The notes below the pieces were generated by a model. The model was not told the DNA's origin. It was given only the letters and a program-made list of their open reading frames with translations, and did no database searches. Below, piece by piece: positions 58,679 through 64,000 of a DNA stretch of 64,000 bases. A program made the position numbers and the translations under genes. Numbering within the stretch: position 1 is the stretch's first letter; every line of letters starts with the position of its first letter. This DNA comes from Pipra filicauda. Taxonomy: Eukaryota > Chordata > Aves > Passeriformes > Pipridae. The stretch is taken from NCBI RefSeq assembly GCF_003945595.2, contig NW_024104761.1, positions 360,329-424,328 of the forward strand. Direction: 5' to 3'.

Positions 58679-58679
58679 G

Positions 58680-61600
58680 TTGATTTGGGTCATTTTTTGG
58701 GGTGATTTGAGTAATTTTTAGGTCATTTTTTGGGAAGATGTGAGTCAGTTTTGGATCATTTTTTGGGGTGATTTGGGTGAATTTCTGGTCACTTTTTGGG
58801 GAGACTTGGGTGAGTTTTCGGTCATTTCCTAAGGTATTTTTTTCTCGGTTTTTGGTCATTTTTGGGGGAGATTTTGGGTCATGTTTTGATCATTTATTGG
58901 GGAGATTTGGGTCAGTTTTGGGTTATTTTTTTGGGGAGACTTGGGGCAGTTTTGAGTCAGTTTCTGAGGTGATTTGAGTAAGTCTTGGTGTCAGTTTTTT
59001 GGGGTTTTGGGGTCAGTTCTGGGTCATTTTTTGAGGAGATTTGTGTGAATTTCTGGCCATTTTTTTGGGGAGATTTGGGTCAGTTTTTGGTCATTGTTTG
59101 GAGAGATTTGGGTGAGTTTTTGGGTCTTTTTTAGGGGAAATTTGTGTGAGTTTTTGGCCATTTTTTTGGGGAGATTTGGGTCAGTTTCTGGCCATTTTGG
59201 GGGGAGATTTGGGTCAGTTCTGGGTCATTTTTTTTGAGGAGATTTGTTTGAATTTCTGGCCATTTTTGGGGGAGATTTGGCTGACTTTTGGGTCATTTTT
59301 TGAGGAGATTTGTTTGAGTTTTGGGCCATTTTTTGCAGAGATTGCTGTGAGTTTCTGACCATTTTTTGGGGAGATTTGGGTGAGTTTCTGGCCATTTTTT
59401 TGGGGAGATTTGTGTCAGTTTCTGGCCATTTTTTTGGGGAGATTTGGGTGAGTTTCTGGCCATTTTTTGGGGAGATTTGTGTCAGTTTTGGGTCATTTTT
59501 TGGGGTGATTTGTCTGAGTTTCTGGTCATTTTTTTGGGGAGATTTTGGGTCATTTTCTGATGATTTTTTGGGGAGATTTGGGTCAGTTTCTGGTCATTTT
59601 TTGGGGTGATTTGGGTGAGTTTTTGGGTCATTTTTAGGGGAAATTTGTGTGAGTTTTTTGCCTTTTTTGGGGGAGATTTGTGTCAGTTTCTGGGTCATTT
59701 TTTTAGGAGATTTTTGTGAATTTCTGGCCATTTTTTTGGTGAGATTTGTGTCAGTTTTGGGTCATTTTTTGAGCAGGTTTGGTACAGTTTTGGGTCATTT
59801 TTTGGGGAGATTTGAGTCAGTTTCTGGTCATTTTTTGGGGAGATTTTGGGTCATTTTCTGATAATTTTTTGGGGAGATTTGTGTCAGTTTCTGGTCATTG
59901 TTTGGAGAGATTTGGGTGAGTTTTTGGGTCATTTTTAGGGGAAATTTGTGTGAGTTTTTGGGTCATTTTTAGGGGAAATTTGTGTGAGTTTTTGGCCATT
60001 TTTGGGGGGAGATTTGGGTCAGTTTCTGGCCATTTTGGGGGAGATTTGGGTCAGTTCTGGGTCATTTTTTTGAGGAGATTTGTTTGAATTTCTGGCCATT
60101 TTTGGGGGAGATTTGGGTCAGTTTTGGGTCAGTTTTTGGGCAGATTTGGGTGAGTTTCTGGTCATTTTTTGGGGAGATTTTGGGTCATTTTCTGATCAAT
60201 TTTGAGGAGATTTGGGTCAGTTTCTGGTCATTGGAGAGATTTGGGTGAGTTTTTGGGTCATTTTTGGGGGTGATTTGGCTGACTTTTGGGTGATTTTTGG
60301 GGAGATTTGGGTGAGTTCTGTGTCATTTTTGGGGGTAATTTTGGGTCAGTTTCTAGTCAGTTTTGGGGAGATTTGTCTGAGTTTTGGGTCATTTTTTGGT
60401 GAGATTTGTGTCAGTTTTGGGTCTTTTCTTGGGGTGATTTGGGTGAGTTTTGGGTCATTTTTGGGGAGATTTGGGTGAGTTCTGTGTCATTTTTTGGGGT
60501 AATTTTGGGTCAGTTTCTAGTCAGTTTTGGGGAGATTTGTGTGAGTTTTGGGTCATTTTTGGGTTGATTTGGGTCAGTTTTGAGTCAGTTTTTGAGGTGA
60601 TTTGAGTAAGTCTTGGTGTCAGTTTTTTGGGGTTTTGGCTTCAGTTTCTGGTCATTTTTGGGGGTGATTTGGCTGACTTTTGGGCATTTTTTGGGGAGTT
60701 TTGGGTCGGTGTTGTGTCATTTTTTGGGGAGATTTGTGTCAGTTTGTGGGTCATTTTTTGGGGAGATTTGAGTCAGTTTCTGGTCATTTTTTGAGATTTT
60801 GGGTCATTTTCTGATCATTTTTTGGGGAGATTTGGGTCAGTTTTGAGTCAGTTTCTGAGGTGATTTGAGTAAGTCTTGGTGTCAGTTTTTTGGGGTTTTG
60901 GGGTCAGTTCTGGGTCATTTTTTGAGGAGATTTGTGTGAATTTCTGGCCATTTTTTTGGGGAGATTTGGGTCAGTTTTGGTCATTGTTTGGAGAGATTTG
61001 GGTGACTTTTTGGGTCATTTTTAGGGGAAATTTGTGTGAGTTTTTGGCCATTTTTTTGGGAGATTTGTGTGAGTTTCTGGCCATTTTTGGGGGTGATTTG
61101 GGTCAGTTCTGGGTCATTTTTTGGGGAAAACTGGTTCAGTTTCTAGTCAGTTTTGGGGAGATTTGGCTGACTTTTGGGTCATTTTTTGGGGAGATTTGGG
61201 TGAGTTTCTGGTCATTTTTTGAAGAGATTTTGGTCATTTTCTGATAATTTTTTGTGGAGATTTGTTTGAGTTTCTGGTCACTGTTTGGAGAGATTTGGGT
61301 GACTTTTTGGGTCATTTTTAGGGGAAATTTGTGTGAGTTTTTGGCCATTTTTTGGGGGAGATTTGTCTGAGTTTCTGGCCATTTTTGGGGGTGATTTGGG
61401 TCCATTTTGGGTGATTTTTTGGGCAAATTTGGGTCAATTTCTGGCTATTTTTGGGGGAGATTTGGCTGACTTTTGGGTCATTTTTTGAGGAGATTTGTGT
61501 GAGTTTCGGGCCATTTTTTGCGGAGATTGCTGTGAGTTTCTGACCATTTTTTGGGGAGATTTGGGTGAGTTTCGGTCATTTTTTGGGGAGATTTTGGGTC

Positions 61601-64000
61601 ATTTTCTGATCATTTTTTGAGGAGATTTGGGTCAGTTTCTGGTCATTGTTTGGAGAGATTGGGGTGAGGTTTTGGGTCATTTTTGGGGGTGATTTGGCTG
61701 ACTTTTGGGTCATTTTTTGGGGAGATTTGTGTGAGTTTTGGGTCATTTTTTGGGGTAATTTTGGGTCAGTTTCTAGTCAGTGTTGGGGAGATTTGTCTGA
61801 GTTTTGGGTCATTTTTTGGTGAGATTTGTGTCAGTTTTGGGTCATTTTTGAGGAGATTTGTGTGAATTTCTGGCCATTTCTTTGGGGAGATTTGTTTGAG
61901 TTTCTGGTCATTTTTTGGGGAGATTTGGGTGAGTTTTGGGTCATTTTTTGGGGTAATTTTGGGTCAGTTTCTGGCCATTTTTTGGGGAGATTTGGGTGAG
62001 TTTTGGGTCATTTTTTGGGGAGATTTGTGTGAGTTTTTGGCCATTTTTTTGGGAAATTTGGGTCAGTTTCTGGCCATTTTTTGGGGAGTTTTTTTGAGTT
62101 TCTGGATGAATTTTTGGGTGAATTGGATCGTTTTTGGGTCAGTTTTGGGGGAGATCTGAGTCTGTTTCTGGTCATTTTTGGGGGTGATTTGGCTGACTTT
62201 TGGGTGATTTTTTGGGGAGATTTGGGTGAGTTTTTGGCCATTTTTTGGGGTTGATTTGTGTCATTTTCTGGTCATTTTTTGGGGAGATTTGCATCAGTTT
62301 CTGGTCAATTTTTGGTCATTTTTTGGGGAGATTTGTGTGAGTTTTGGGTCATTTTTTGATGTGATTTCAGTCATGTTTAGATCACTTTTTGGGCTGATTT
62401 GGGTCAGTTTTGGGTCATTTTTTGCGGTGATTTGGGTCAGTTTCGGGTCATTTTTGGGGGAGATTTGGATCATTTTTTGAGGTGATTTGAGTCATGTCTA
62501 TGTCACTTTTTGGGGAGATTTGGGTGAGTTTTTGGTAATTTTTGGGGGAGATTTTGGTGAGTTTCTGGTCATTTTTGGGGTTATTTTTTGTAACTTTCTG
62601 GTCATTTTTTGGGGAGGTTAAGGTGAGTTTTGGGTCATTTTTTGGGGAGATTTGTGTCAGTTTCTGGTCATTTTTTGGGCAGATTTCATTCAGTTTTTAG
62701 TCATTTTTGGGGTGATTTGGGTAAGTGTTGTGTCGTTTTTTGGGGTGTTTTTCATCAGTTTCTGCTGAATTTGTGGTCATTTTTTGAGGAGATCTGGGTC
62801 ATTTTCTTCTCATTTTTTGTGGTGATTTGGGTGAGTTTCTGACCATTTTTTGGGGAGATTTTTGTCAGTTTTGGGTCATTTTTTGAGGTGATTTCAGTCA
62901 TGTTTAGGTCATTTTTGGGGGAGATTTGGATCAGTTTCTGGTCATTTTTGGGGGTGATTTGGGTCAGTTTCTGGTCATTTTTGGGGGTGATTTTTTTCAA
63001 TTTCTGGTCATTTTTTGTGGAGATTTTGGTCATTTTCTTGTCATTTTTTGGGGAGATTTGAGTCATTTTCTGGTCACTTTTGGGGGTGATTTGTGTCAGT
63101 TTCTGGTAATTTTTTGGGTTGATTTGAGTCAGTGTATGGTCTTTTTAGGAGATTTGGGTCAGTTTTGGATCATTTTTTGGGGTAATTTGAGTGAGTTTTG
63201 GGTCAATTTTTTAGGTGATTTTGGTCAGTTTTGAGTCATTTTTTGAGGAGATTTTAGTCAATTTCTGGGTTTTTTTGGTGAAATTTGGGGCAGTTTTGGT
63301 TCATTTTTTGAGGAGATTTGGGTCAGTTTCTGGTCATTTTTTGGGGAGATTTGGGTCATTTTTTGGTCAGTTCTGAATTAATTTTTGGGGTTATTTGGAT
63401 CAATTTTTGGGTCAGTTTTTGGGGTGATTTTAGTCAGTTTTTGGAGGGTTTTTGAAGGTTTTGGGGTGATTTGGGCTGGTTTGGGGTCAGGTTTTGGAGC
63501 GTTTGGGGTCAGTTTTGTGTCAGTATTTGGGGTGATTTTGGCTTAGTTTTGATCAGTTTTTGGGATGATTTGGGTGAGTTTTGGATAAAGTTTTGGGGTG
63601 ATTTGAGTTAGTTTTTGAGTCCTTTTTTGGGATGATTTGTGTGAGTTTTTGGGTAATTTTTTGGGGAGATTTGAGTCAGTTTCTGGTAATATTTTGGGAG
63701 ATTTCGGTGAGTTTTGTGTCATTTTGGGGGGAGATTTGTGTCAGTTTCGGGCCTTTTTTGGTGTTATTTTGGACAGTTTCTGGTTATTTTTTGGGGGAGA
63801 TTTTGGTGAGTTTTCTGTCATTTTTGTGGACATTTGGGTGAGTTTCTCGTCATTTTTTGGGGAGATTTGGGTCAGTTTCTGGTCATTTTTTGGGGAAATT
63901 TAGGTCAGTTTCTGGTCATTTTTGGGGGTGATTTGAGTCAGTTTCTGCTCATTATTTGGGGAGGTTTGGGCCAGTTTTGTGTCAATTCTGGATCAATTTT
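58680..64000 (+). repeat. Satellite-like array, period about 33 bp, over 150 units
   Basis: A GT-rich unit of the type GTCATTTTTTGGGGAGATTT plus GGGTCAGTTTCTG repeats to the window end and probably past it. Unit length varies by one to three bases. Variants include AGGGGAAATTTGTGTGAG and GGGGTAATTTTGGGTCAG. Longer blocks recur at about 164, 263, 630, 1891 and 2185 bases, showing segmental duplication inside the array. Because the period is near 33, many stretches are open as 11-residue repeats on both strands. I regard these as non-coding. Confidence 0.95.

Noticed and set aside
58680..64000. Many 60-120 codon frames on both strands in the terminal array
   Set aside because: They are a by-product of a stop-free unit of about 33 bp. 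They lack a defined start, end or splice structure.
58680..64000. Terminal array as a CRISPR-like repeat-spacer structure
   Set aside because: There are no unique spacers between conserved repeats. The whole unit repeats with drift, and the host is a vertebrate.

Overview
This is vertebrate nuclear DNA, almost certainly from a bird. It has a split-gene layout with canonical GT/AG introns. It also carries some two dozen truncated copies of the avian CR1 LINE 3' end, whose inserts end in the ATTCTGTGATTC-type tail. I cannot assign a species.

Two protein-coding genes are supported, both on the + strand and head-to-tail. (1) SGMS1, sphingomyelin synthase 1: five coding exons between 14330 and 26469 encode 408 residues. 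Positions 1-14113 are interpreted as 5' intronic or upstream sequence of the same gene, because the ATG-bearing exon begins at a splice acceptor at 14114. The 3' UTR probably runs to about 28160. (2) ASAH2, neutral ceramidase: 21 coding exons between 34429 and 52295 encode 782 residues, with a poly(A) signal at 52632. All exon phases join without a frameshift in both models. The signature residues of each enzyme are present: the D1-D4 motifs of sphingomyelin synthase, and the zinc ligands and catalytic serine of neutral ceramidase.

The genes act on the same lipid. SGMS1 moves phosphocholine from phosphatidylcholine onto ceramide in the Golgi, giving sphingomyelin and diacylglycerol. ASAH2 hydrolyses ceramide to sphingosine and fatty acid at the cell surface or outside the cell. 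The same neighbours lie together on human chromosome 10, so this is conserved synteny in a compact avian form, with about 6.3 kb between them.

Layout: 1-14113 is SGMS1 upstream or intronic sequence with CR1 copies and two CpG-rich patches. 14114-28160 is SGMS1. 28160-34428 is intergenic, with one CR1, a perfect 11-bp hairpin and an HNF1-like site. 34429-52660 is ASAH2. 52660-58240 is non-coding and includes an AT-rich stretch that may be an old LTR-type insertion. 58245-58678 is a 20-bp minisatellite. 58680-64000 and beyond is a satellite-like array with a basic period of about 33 bp.

I saw no tRNA, rRNA, CRISPR or prokaryotic operon features. No unmistakably new biological system is visible. 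The most unusual structure is the terminal array, whose period of about 33 bp keeps 11-residue repeat frames open on both strands.
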